Source: a bacterium
Lineage (GTDB): Bacteria; Auribacterota; Auribacteria; Auribacterales; Auribacteraceae
Length of the DNA stretch: 9,499 bases
Direction: 5' to 3'
Assembly: GCA_021161885.1 (NCBI GenBank)
Contig: JAGGZS010000271.1
Location: 1 to 9,499, forward strand
A program made the position numbers and the translations under genes. The notes below the pieces were generated by a model, which saw only the letters and a list, made by a program, of their open reading frames with translations, was not told where the DNA came from and did not search any database. Below, one piece after another: positions 1 to 7,731 of the stretch (positions within the stretch are counted from its first letter, which is position 1; each line of letters starts with the position of its first letter).

Positions 1-38
1 ATTTAAGGTTTAATTTTATAAAAAAAACAGGTGCTAAT

Positions 39-1562
39 ATGAGTGATAAAATAATTATATTCGATACAACATTGCGTGACGGCGAACAAGCTCCGGGAGC
101 AAGCCTTAATATCCGGGAAAAACTTGAAATAGCCAAACAGCTTGTACGTTTGAACGTAGATGTTATTGAAGCGGGATTCCCAATAGCGTCTCCCGGGGAT
201 TTTGAGGCTGTTAAAACAATATCTCAGGAAATTGAAGGACCTATTATATCCGCTCTTTCCCGCTCACGCAAAGCAGATATTGAACGGGCGGCAGAAGCTC
301 TGCAATACGCTAAAAGAGGCAGAATTCATGTATTCTTGGCTACATCAAAAATTCATATGCAGCATAAACTAAAAAAAGCTGAAGACGAAATTCTGCGTCT
401 TGCTGTTGAAGCCGTAAAATACGCTAAATCGTTTATAAACGACATAGAGTTTTCACCGGAAGACGCTTCTCGGACGGAACTTCCTTTTCTGTCTCAGGTT
501 GTCCAAGCTGTCATAGAAGCCGGAGCTACTACCGTAAATATACCTGATACAGTAGGATACGCTATACCGGGTAATTTCGGAACCGCCATAAAATATTTGT
601 TTGATAACGTGCCTAACATTAACGATGCGGTCATCAGCGTGCATTGCCATAACGATCTTGGTTTAGCGACTGCTAACTCACTTGCCGCTGTGCGGGCAGG
701 AGCTAGACAAATTGAATGCACTATAAACGGCATTGGCGAACGGGCTGGTAACTGTTCTCTCGAAGAGGTTGTCATGGCAATAAAAACAAGGCGGGATATT
801 TTCAGCAATGTCCATACCGATATCAATACCCCTCAAATTATGAAAACCAGCAAAATGGTATCCCATTTGACAGGGTTTGTTGTCCAGCCGAATAAAGCTG
901 TTGTAGGAGATAACGCTTTTGCCCATGAGGCGGGTATTCATCAGGACGGTGTTTTAAAAGAACGTTCCACATATGAAATTATGAAGCCCGAAGATATAGG
1001 GCTTGAGGAAAATAAACTGGTTCTTGGCAAACATTCCGGTCGACACGCTTTTAAGGACAGGCTCGATCAATTAGGGCTTATTCTTAATGACAATGAACTT
1101 GAGGAGGCTTTTGAAAAATTTAAAGTCTTGGCAGATAAGAAAAAAGATATTTTCGACGAAGACATAGAAACTATCGTGCAGGAGGCTTTCAGTAAAACTA
1201 TACCTCAAACCTATTGTATTGATTATGTTTGCGTAACAAGCGGCAATACCAGTATTCCCACAGCCACTATGCGCCTTAAAAAAGATGACCAGATTATTCA
1301 GGACGCGGCTTGCGGAGACGGTCCTGTTGACGCGGTTTATCTCGCCATAGAACGCATTACCGGAATAAAAGCTGAACTGATTGATTATTCGCTGCGGTCT
1401 ATCTCTAAAGGTAAAGACGCATTAGGCGAAGTAATCGTCAAATTAAAAGCAGATAATCACGTTGTAACCGGAAAAGGCGTAAGTACCGATATAATAGAAT
1501 CAAGCGCAAAAGCTTACCTTGACGGAATAAACAAGATTCTGCGCATAACAAAAAAAAAATGA
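39..1562 (+). CDS. leuA: 2-isopropylmalate synthase (leucine biosynthesis)
   Basis: This enzyme condenses acetyl-CoA with 2-oxoisovalerate to give 2-isopropylmalate, the first committed step of leucine synthesis in the cytoplasm. The N-terminal half is a HMGL-like TIM barrel. It starts with FDTTLRDGEQAPG (residues 8-20), which carries the catalytic Arg13 and metal ligand Asp14. The metal-binding HCHND follows at 202-206 (His202, His204), then GIGERAGN at 231-238. The region 285-340 (NAFAHEAGIHQDG, LVLGKHSGRHAF) is the usual linker and second active-site segment. Residues about 385-505 form the LeuA dimerisation and leucine-feedback domain, including GDGPVDA (426-432). The 507-residue length fits full-length bacterial type LeuA; citramalate and homocitrate synthases are related but fit less well. 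The ATG start is supported by AGGTG at 29-33, five bases upstream. The gene ends in a run of ten A before TGA, giving a Lys-rich tail. aroE begins 24 bp later, so co-transcription is likely. Confidence 0.96.
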   Translation: MSDKIIIFDTTLRDGEQAPGASLNIREKLEIAKQLVRLNVDVIEAGFPIASPGDFEAVKTISQEIEGPIISALSRSRKADIERAAEALQYAKRGRIHVFLATSKIHMQHKLKKAEDEILRLAVEAVKYAKSFINDIEFSPEDASRTELPFLSQVVQAVIEAGATTVNIPDTVGYAIPGNFGTAIKYLFDNVPNINDAVISVHCHNDLGLATANSLAAVRAGARQIECTINGIGERAGNCSLEEVVMAIKTRRDIFSNVHTDINTPQIMKTSKMVSHLTGFVVQPNKAVVGDNAFAHEAGIHQDGVLKERSTYEIMKPEDIGLEENKLVLGKHSGRHAFKDRLDQLGLILNDNELEEAFEKFKVLADKKKDIFDEDIETIVQEAFSKTIPQTYCIDYVCVTSGNTSIPTATMRLKKDDQIIQDAACGDGPVDAVYLAIERITGIKAELIDYSLRSISKGKDALGEVIVKLKADNHVVTGKGVSTDIIESSAKAYLDGINKILRITKKK

Positions 1563-1586
1563 AAGCGATGTAAAAAAGGAAATATA

Positions 1587-2453
1587 ATGGCTGTGATTAA
1601 CGGTAAAACTCAGCTGTTCGGACTATTAGGGTTCCCTGTTGAACATACCGCTTCACCAATAATGCATAATGCCGCGTTTATGTTTTTAAACATAAACGCG
1701 GTTTATCTTCCATTCCCTGTTGAACCGGATAACCTTAAAAAAGCTGTATCAGGACTTAGGGCGTTGGGAATTTTAGGCGTTAACGTAACTATCCCCCATA
1801 AACAAAAAATTATTCCTTATCTAGATAGTTTAGCCAAAGAAGCAAAGATTATTCAAGCAGTTAATACCATCGAAATTATAGATGGAAAACTTATAGGACA
1901 TAATACCGACGGTATAGGGTTTATAAGGGCTTTAAAAAAAGAAGCGAATTTTTATTTTAAAGATAAAACCGTGTTTCTTGCCGGCGCAGGCGGCGCTGGT
2001 TATGCCATAGCCACCCAATGCGTTCTTGAAGGAGCATCTCAAATAGGAATATACGAAAAAAACATTAAACGAGCCAATAACCTTGTTGAGCTGTTAAGCC
2101 ATATTAACGGCGAATGTGAACTGCGCGTTCTCCGCAATGAAGATGTTGGGGAATATCTTGGGTATTCGGATATAGCAATTAACGCCACTCCTTTAGGTAT
2201 GAAACCGAATGATCCCTCCACTTTTGATGTTAGATTGCTTAATAAAAACGCCATAGTTTATGATGTGGTATATAATGTTCCCCAAACTACTTTAATAAAA
2301 AACGCTCTTCAGCTTGGTATTAAGGCGTACGGCGGTTTGAGTATGTTGTTGTATCAGGGGGTTGAAGCATTTGAAATATGGACTAAACAGCCGGCGCCTA
2401 TAGATGTAATGGCGGATGCGTTAAGAAAAATTGTCTATGGAGATACTGCGTGA
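1587..2453 (+). CDS. aroE: shikimate dehydrogenase
   Basis: It reduces 3-dehydroshikimate to shikimate with a nicotinamide cofactor, step four of the chorismate pathway to aromatic amino acids. The substrate domain has the HTASPIMHNAAF stretch (20-31, the usual SxSP loop with Thr21 at the first Ser position), NVTIPHK with catalytic Lys72 (66-72), and GHNTDG with catalytic Asp108 (104-109). The Rossmann nucleotide loop is GAGGAG at 133-138. The C-terminal part has NATPLGM (199-205), VYDVVYN (224-230) and the GGLSMLLYQG stretch (249-258). At 288 residues it is a normal single-domain AroE. The cofactor-selecting loop after the second strand reads YEKNIKRA (156-163) rather than the NRTxxRA typical of NADP-dependent AroE, so cofactor preference is open. 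A ribosome binding site AAGGAA at 1576-1581 lies five bases before the ATG. The stop overlaps the GTG start of the next gene. Confidence 0.95.
   Translation: MAVINGKTQLFGLLGFPVEHTASPIMHNAAFMFLNINAVYLPFPVEPDNLKKAVSGLRALGILGVNVTIPHKQKIIPYLDSLAKEAKIIQAVNTIEIIDGKLIGHNTDGIGFIRALKKEANFYFKDKTVFLAGAGGAGYAIATQCVLEGASQIGIYEKNIKRANNLVELLSHINGECELRVLRNEDVGEYLGYSDIAINATPLGMKPNDPSTFDVRLLNKNAIVYDVVYNVPQTTLIKNALQLGIKAYGGLSMLLYQGVEAFEIWTKQPAPIDVMADALRKIVYGDTA
2439..2443 (+). promoter_or_regulatory. Ribosome binding site for the prepilin peptidase, inside aroE
   Basis: GGAGA lies six bases before the GTG at 2450-2452, within the end of aroE. It supports the GTG as the start codon and a four-base GTGA start/stop overlap, suggesting the peptidase is translated by ribosomes finishing aroE. 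Confidence 0.6.
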
Positions 2454-3274
2454 TAGATATATATGCCGAAATCTTTTGTATTATTTTTTTAGGTTTGGCA
2501 ATAGGCAGTTTTTTAAATGTATGTATTTATCGCATTCCGGCAGAAAAATCTATTGTAAAACCCCGTTCAAAATGCCCTAACTGCGATAACCTTATCGCAT
2601 GGTATGACAACATTCCTGTTCTAAGTTATATTTTTCTAGGCGGTAAATGCAGGCATTGTAAACAGAAAATTTCCTTGATTTATCCAACTATAGAAATTAT
2701 TTACGCAGTCATGATATGCCATATATATATCCATTTTTTTAATTCTGAACTTCGCCTTTATTATGTGGCTTATTATGGATTTTTAATCGCCTGCCTGCTT
2801 GCCGCTACGGTAATAGATTTAAAATTTTACATTATACCCGATGAGATAAATCTTGCCGGAATAGTTTTTGCTGTGGTCGGAGCGGTTATTTTTCCATCAT
2901 TGGTTGGTGAGTCTACTGCTTATAAAGGATTGCTTCACTCTTTGATTGGTATGGGTGTTGGATTCGGGGCATTACGGTTTGTCGTATGGATTGGGGGGAT
3001 ATTGTTCAGAAAAGAGGCAATGGGACTTGGCGACCCTAAATTTCTTGCTATGATAGGAGCTTTTTTAGGTTTTAAATCGGTATTGCTTATTATTTTTATA
3101 TCTTCCGTGTTAGGCACTTTAATCGGCGGTTCGTTTATTTTGTTTATTCGGAAAAACAAGTCGAATACAGTTATCCCGTACGGTCCTTTTTTGGCTTTGG
3201 CGGCTTATATTTGTTTATTTTACGGAAATTTTATAATAACTTGGTATGTTAACCTGATAAACCTTAAATTATAA
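2450..3274 (+). CDS. pilD: Prepilin peptidase / N-methyltransferase (PilD/GspO/ComC family, A24)
   Basis: This inner-membrane aspartic protease cleaves the short positively charged leader of type IV pilins or type II secretion pseudopilins after Gly, then N-methylates the new N-terminus. It starts at GTG. The first hydrophobic segment (about 5-26, GLAIGSFLNVCIYRIP) is the family hallmark. The cytoplasmic loop has both zinc cysteine pairs, CPNC (42-45) and CRHC (67-70), typical of the bifunctional form. The two catalytic aspartates are Asp123 in VIDLKFYIIPDEI and Asp195 in GLGDPK. The rest is strongly hydrophobic, about seven or eight membrane spans in total. Its 274 residues are normal for the family. 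No pilin, secretion ATPase or platform gene is in the window, so its substrates must be encoded elsewhere. The symbol pilD is by family; whether it serves pili, type II secretion or both cannot be told here. Confidence 0.93.
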   Translation: MIDIYAEIFCIIFLGLAIGSFLNVCIYRIPAEKSIVKPRSKCPNCDNLIAWYDNIPVLSYIFLGGKCRHCKQKISLIYPTIEIIYAVMICHIYIHFFNSELRLYYVAYYGFLIACLLAATVIDLKFYIIPDEINLAGIVFAVVGAVIFPSLVGESTAYKGLLHSLIGMGVGFGALRFVVWIGGILFRKEAMGLGDPKFLAMIGAFLGFKSVLLIIFISSVLGTLIGGSFILFIRKNKSNTVIPYGPFLALAAYICLFYGNFIITWYVNLINLKL

Positions 3275-3436
3275 GAAATTATTATATAAAATTTTTTAAA
3301 TGTTCCCAATGCGGAACATACTGCAGACGGAGCGGATATGTTCATCTTGGTATTTTCGTACCTTAGTACAATCTTCTGTATATTCAATATTACTCAAAAC
3401 ATAAATTTTTTTACTTAATTCAACATTAACCGCAAC
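3275..3436. other. Convergent intergenic region
   Basis: An AT-rich 162-bp gap separates the stop of the prepilin peptidase from the stop of the RND permease, which points the other way. Transcription from both sides should end here. Apart from the hairpin at 3300-3319 I see no gene, promoter or repeat. A 35-codon frame from 3300 has no recognisable content or ribosome binding site. Confidence 0.7.
3300..3319. terminator. Small hairpin, possible bidirectional terminator
   Basis: ATGTTCC (3300-3306) and GGAACAT (3313-3319) are perfect inverted repeats, seven base pairs with a six-base loop. The hairpin sits between two convergent genes, where a terminator is expected. Read on the - strand, it is followed by TTAAAAAATTTT. 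Read on the + strand, no T-run follows. The missing clean T-run makes this a weak intrinsic terminator call; it could instead be a chance or protein-binding repeat. Confidence 0.35.
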
Positions 3437-6400
3437 TTACGATTGCCATAAACGGATAAAAGCAAGCGATACACTATCTATAGATGAATAGACAACTGGA
3501 ATCAGTATCATTGTTAAAAATGTTCCCACCAACAGCCCGGTTGCAGCTACGATTCCCAATGGACTCATCCGTTCCAGACCAACAGCCATCTCGAAAATAA
3601 GCGGAGTTAGCCCCACTATCGTTGAAACAGTAGTCATAAGTATTGGTCTGATTCGCAGTTGAACAGACTGGATGATAGCTTCATTTTTTTCCATACCGCC
3701 TTTACGAGCTTTCAGTATGAAATCCAGCAGAAGGATACTGTTATTTACAATAGTTCCGCCAAGCAGAATAAGCCCCATTGTTGCCGGTTTACACATTGGT
3801 TTATCAAACAATAGCAATCCCCACATTGCGCCTGCGATTGCCAGTGGAATAGCTGACATAATCGTTATAGGGTGTTTGAATGACTTAAACATCGCCAGAA
3901 TAAGCAGATATAGAAGGACAAGTCCGATCAAAAGAGCCTTGCCCATTTCCTTTTTTCCTGTCTTCATATTTGAAGCGGTACCTGAAACCTGAATTGTATA
4001 ACCAGCCGGCACCTTGATTTCAGCAATCTTTTTACCTGCCATTTTAGCGACTTGCGCAATGGTATAAATGCTGTTGCCACCTGTAACATCAATGGTATTT
4101 TTTAATTTTTCTCGTGTAATGAAAGGCTGGTCAAGACTAGTTTTTACAGAAGCCATGCTCCTTAGCGGTATTTGTCCGAAATGTGTTTGCACATATACAT
4201 CATTAATCTGCTGCGGGTCATGAATATCTTTGCCGGCATATTGAACAAGAATTGGAATATCAAGAAACCCTTTCAACCGCATAGCACTTGCCGGTACTCC
4301 TTTGACTGCTGTTTTCAATTCTAACGCTATCTGTGCAGGGCTTGTTCCATAAAGCGTAGATAGTGCGGGGTCAACAATTACATTATTTTCGCTCTTGTCG
4401 AAATACCAGCTTCTGCGAACATCAACTAGCCCCGGCAAACCTTTTAACGCAGTAAGACATTTATCGGCAAGAGCACTGACAATAACAGAGTCAGGACCAC
4501 TTATAATAATATCCAATGGTGCCTTAGTCGTGGAAAGCGGTGTTGCTCCATACTCACTGACTCTGAAACTCTGCACGCCGTCAATGGTGCGTAAAACATT
4601 TCTCCATTTATCTTCAATCTGCCAGATAGTCTCCTTTCGATGTTTTCGGTCAATCATATTGATTGTCATTTTGACTGACTGGGCAGTAGCTCCTCCCCCG
4701 CCAAAACTTATCTGACCCGGCTCTGAGCCTATAACCGACGAAACCATCTCTATGCCCGGCTGCTCATAAACCATGTTTTCGACACGGCACAGAACTTTTT
4801 GCACCTCAGACGTTTTATAGCTGGTCGGTGTGTCAAACTCAATCAAGGCAATTCCTGTATCCATTAGCGGCATCAATTCACCGCCATTAAGCGGCGGAAC
4901 TTTTTTCATAGTTACTACAAAAAAAGCAGCAGCTATCAGAAGTGTCAACGTACGCCATTTAAGAGCTTTACGTAATATTAAGGTATATAATTTTGTAAGA
5001 GCGGTTACGCCCTTATCCGTATTTGCAAACAATTTTTCTATGTAGTTTCGATGCTCATGAGGTCTTGCCAAAAGCCGCGAAGCCATTACTGGAATAATTG
5101 TCAAAGCAATCAGCAATGAGGCAACAAGCGTTGATGATATCATCATATTCAACGGCCGCATTGTCTGCTGAGTGTATCCGCCGGTAAACATAACCGGTAT
5201 CAGCACAATAACAGTCGTAAACATACCAGCTGTTACGGCTAAAGCCACCTCCGACGCACCCTCGCGGGCGGCGGTCAGGGCATCGGGTTTTTTCATCTTT
5301 TTGTAGTGCCGATAAATATTTTCCAGCATTACAATAGATGCGTCAACCACCATACCAACGGATATAATTAAACCGGAAAGCGTTACCATATTTAACGTAT
5401 AAGGGCTAAACCATAACACAACAAGACTAGTCAAAAAGGCGAGCGGAATACTGACTGAAACAACAATAGCCGCACGATAATCAGCGAGGAAAACAAAAAT
5501 TACAATAATTGTCAGTATGACCGCCTGTATAAGACTTTGCCGCATCCCTTTAACATTAATATCAATGAGCGGCTGCTGGTCGTCAGTAATCTCAAAATTA
5601 ATGTCTGGATATTGAGATTTGAGTTTTGCCAGAGACTTTTTGAAAATTTTTATAGCCGCTACCGTAGGTCCGTTATCCGGTCGCATAACATTTATAGCAA
5701 TAGCCTCTTTGCCATTGCCATGATAGACGCTTCGTTGTTCGTACTCAGCCAGAACGACTGTTGCGATATCTGAAATTCGCAAATAACCTTGTTGACTCTT
5801 TTTTACAGGGAGGTTTCGGATTTGCTCAAGATTGGCAAACTCACCGGTTACCTTGACCATATATTCGTTTGTAGACGAGTAGATCGTCCCAGCGGGCGCA
5901 GAAACATTTTGTTTTGCCAACACACCTAATACCTCATTAAGCGATATATTATTCGCAGCCATATTGTCTCTATGCAGGTATACTTTAACTTCAGGTTTAT
6001 GACTGCCGAAAACATCCACATCAGCTATGCCGTCAATAGTAAGGATTTCATCCATTATTTGATTTTCCGCAAGCAGCCGAATCTCCGACAATGTCTTAGT
6101 GCTCTCCTCTTTTGGAGACAGTGCTACTGTTGTCAATGGACGGGTAGCATTGGATATGCGGTATATCCGCGGCTCTAAGATATCTTTCGGCAAATCAGGA
6201 CGAATCCGACTAAGGGCATTTTGCACATCCTGAACAGCTTCGCCAATTGGTTTGGAATAGTAAAATTCGGCGTTTATGCTTGATACTTCATCACGCGAAG
6301 TACTAACGATTCTTTTCAGACCGCTGACGGTATTTATCTCTTTTTCGATGACCTGTGTTATTTTGTCGGCTATGTCCCGGGCGGCTGCACCCGGTTCAAC

Positions 6401-6547
6401 GGTAATAACCACGACCTGTGGCGGTACAGTGTCAGGGAACAGGTCGGTTGGAGTTTTGAAAAACGCAAAGAGTCCCAACGCAACGATTACAAGCACAAGA
6501 GCAATGACTGTATAAGGATTTTTGAGTGAAAAATCGGTAAGGTTCAT
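3437..6547 (-). CDS. RND efflux pump permease, AcrB/HAE1-like
   Basis: This is the inner-membrane proton-driven pump subunit that takes substrates from the periplasm or membrane and passes them to the outer-membrane channel. The 1036-residue length and repeated layout are classic: TM1 at about 13-30, a large periplasmic porter loop (about 31-335), TM2-7 (about 339-547), a second porter loop (about 548-868), and TM8-12 (about 870-1020). The TFPD-like start of the loop is TPTDLFPDTVPPQVVV (32-47). TM4 carries GMVVDASIVMLENI (398-411), with one Asp (402) where AcrB has two. TM10 carries GGTIVNNSILLLDF (930-943), with Asn935 where AcrB has its relay Lys. This points away from AcrB itself and toward the broad HAE1-like group with VDxSIV and VNN motifs. 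Substrates cannot be inferred. Its ATG overlaps the fusion-protein stop (ATGA), with GGAG eight bases upstream. Confidence 0.93.
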   Translation of the reverse strand: MNLTDFSLKNPYTVIALVLVIVALGLFAFFKTPTDLFPDTVPPQVVVITVEPGAAARDIADKITQVIEKEINTVSGLKRIVSTSRDEVSSINAEFYYSKPIGEAVQDVQNALSRIRPDLPKDILEPRIYRISNATRPLTTVALSPKEESTKTLSEIRLLAENQIMDEILTIDGIADVDVFGSHKPEVKVYLHRDNMAANNISLNEVLGVLAKQNVSAPAGTIYSSTNEYMVKVTGEFANLEQIRNLPVKKSQQGYLRISDIATVVLAEYEQRSVYHGNGKEAIAINVMRPDNGPTVAAIKIFKKSLAKLKSQYPDINFEITDDQQPLIDINVKGMRQSLIQAVILTIIVIFVFLADYRAAIVVSVSIPLAFLTSLVVLWFSPYTLNMVTLSGLIISVGMVVDASIVMLENIYRHYKKMKKPDALTAAREGASEVALAVTAGMFTTVIVLIPVMFTGGYTQQTMRPLNMMISSTLVASLLIALTIIPVMASRLLARPHEHRNYIEKLFANTDKGVTALTKLYTLILRKALKWRTLTLLIAAAFFVVTMKKVPPLNGGELMPLMDTGIALIEFDTPTSYKTSEVQKVLCRVENMVYEQPGIEMVSSVIGSEPGQISFGGGGATAQSVKMTINMIDRKHRKETIWQIEDKWRNVLRTIDGVQSFRVSEYGATPLSTTKAPLDIIISGPDSVIVSALADKCLTALKGLPGLVDVRRSWYFDKSENNVIVDPALSTLYGTSPAQIALELKTAVKGVPASAMRLKGFLDIPILVQYAGKDIHDPQQINDVYVQTHFGQIPLRSMASVKTSLDQPFITREKLKNTIDVTGGNSIYTIAQVAKMAGKKIAEIKVPAGYTIQVSGTASNMKTGKKEMGKALLIGLVLLYLLILAMFKSFKHPITIMSAIPLAIAGAMWGLLLFDKPMCKPATMGLILLGGTIVNNSILLLDFILKARKGGMEKNEAIIQSVQLRIRPILMTTVSTIVGLTPLIFEMAVGLERMSPLGIVAATGLLVGTFLTMILIPVVYSSIDSVSLAFIRLWQS

Positions 6548-7731
6548 TTAATTATCTCCGCCTTTTTGCCTGCTGATAAAGTCGCCCATCCAAGGAACGT
6601 ATTTGTTACTATTTTCTCATTTGTGCCGATACCTTCGACTGCTGCCTTATCTGCGGAAGAACCCAATACTTTGACTTTGTGATATGTCAAAACGCCGGCT
6701 TTTATAATAAAAACATAATTAAAATGTTCCGGTCCTTCAATCAGGCAGGAACTCGGCACTATAACAGCATCTTTGATTTCATTTAGAAGTACTGAGACAG
6801 CCAAATACTGTCCGCATTTAAGATTATCTATCTGGTTATCAGAAAGGAAAACCTCTGCACGAAGCATTCTCGCTTTATCAAGAGAAGGATACATATGCGT
6901 AAGTTCAGCCTCTTGCATCTTGCCGTTTGATATAAACTGTACAGATAAGCCTTCTTGCACCTTTGATAAATCCTGTTGCGGTATATCAAATGTAAGTTTT
7001 AACTGGCTGCGGTCTTCAACAGCCAGCAGTTTTTTGCCTGGTGAAGCCATATCGCCGGGATCGACAAACCGTTGTGTTACCAGACCATTATAAGGGCTTT
7101 TGATGGTGCAGTAGCTTAATCGGGTTTCAAATTGCGCCTTCCTGTTTTCAAGAGAATCTATTAAATGTTCAAGTGCTGAGGATTTATGTTCAGCAGTATC
7201 TAATTTGCCTTCAAACTCGTTGGCCTTGTCTGCGGTCGCATCAGCCGTGGCGCCGGCAATATCACCTTTGTCGGCTAATGTTTTATCGCGCTGGGCTTCA
7301 CGGTTCCAATATGCCGCTGAATTTTTAAGAGAGGTTACCGTTGCCTTGTTTGCTGATAGTTCTGATTGGGCTTGGGCAATATCTGCCCGCACAGCCGCGA
7401 TATCATTTTTAATCTCACGACCATCCAGTTCAATCAGTGTATCACCAATGTTGACCGCGTATCCCTCATCACAGAGCAGTTTATCAACAGTGGCTGTCAG
7501 GCGCGCCGATAGATTAGCGATTCGCACAGGCTCAACAACAGCAAGATAATCTATCTTTTCCGCAAGGTTACCGAGTTTAGATGTTATGACCCGTACAGGT
7601 ATAGGACGCATTCCATATTTTGGAGCACCGGCCAATTTATGTTCCTTGCGTTTAATTAAAGCAATTCCAAATAAAACAATTGCCGCTAAAATTATCAGAA
7701 CCACAATTTTATTTCTCGATAGTTTTTTCAT
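6544..7731 (-). CDS. RND efflux periplasmic adaptor (membrane fusion protein)
   Basis: This is the adaptor of the HlyD/AcrA type that joins the inner-membrane RND pump to the outer-membrane channel. It is 395 residues long. An N-terminal hydrophobic segment (about 8-26, VVLIILAAIVLFGIALI) after a KKLSRNK basic start is a membrane anchor or uncleaved signal. There is no lipobox cysteine, unlike AcrA. The two lipoyl half-motifs are at about 85-104 (DEGYAVNIGDTLIELDG) and 209-239 (IKSPYNGLVTQRFVDPGDMASPG). Between them lies an Ala/Glu/Lys-rich stretch of about 100 residues (105-207), expected to be the alpha-helical coiled-coil hairpin that contacts the channel. A beta-barrel region (about 243-315) and a membrane-proximal domain (about 318-393) follow. 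Start choice is supported by GGAG seven bases upstream. The start overlaps the stop of the channel gene by four bases (ATGA), as does its own stop with the permease start, so the three are probably made together. Confidence 0.92.
   Translation of the reverse strand: MKKLSRNKIVVLIILAAIVLFGIALIKRKEHKLAGAPKYGMRPIPVRVITSKLGNLAEKIDYLAVVEPVRIANLSARLTATVDKLLCDEGYAVNIGDTLIELDGREIKNDIAAVRADIAQAQSELSANKATVTSLKNSAAYWNREAQRDKTLADKGDIAGATADATADKANEFEGKLDTAEHKSSALEHLIDSLENRKAQFETRLSYCTIKSPYNGLVTQRFVDPGDMASPGKKLLAVEDRSQLKLTFDIPQQDLSKVQEGLSVQFISNGKMQEAELTHMYPSLDKARMLRAEVFLSDNQIDNLKCGQYLAVSVLLNEIKDAVIVPSSCLIEGPEHFNYVFIIKAGVLTYHKVKVLGSSADKAAVEGIGTNEKIVTNTFLGWATLSAGKKAEIIK

Noticed and set aside
3359..3370. GTAC-CTTA-GTAC short palindrome in the convergent gap.
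   Set aside because: Four-base arms that are themselves self-complementary are too short to distinguish from chance.
3300..3407. A short + strand frame of about 35 codons in the convergent gap.
   Set aside because: There is no ribosome binding site, no recognisable motif, and it begins inside the hairpin.
3672..5045. Several open frames of 70-110 codons on the + strand opposite the RND permease, with similar ones opposite the adaptor, leuA and aroE.
   Set aside because: They lie antisense to intact, clearly recognised genes and show no domain-like content; they are shadow frames.
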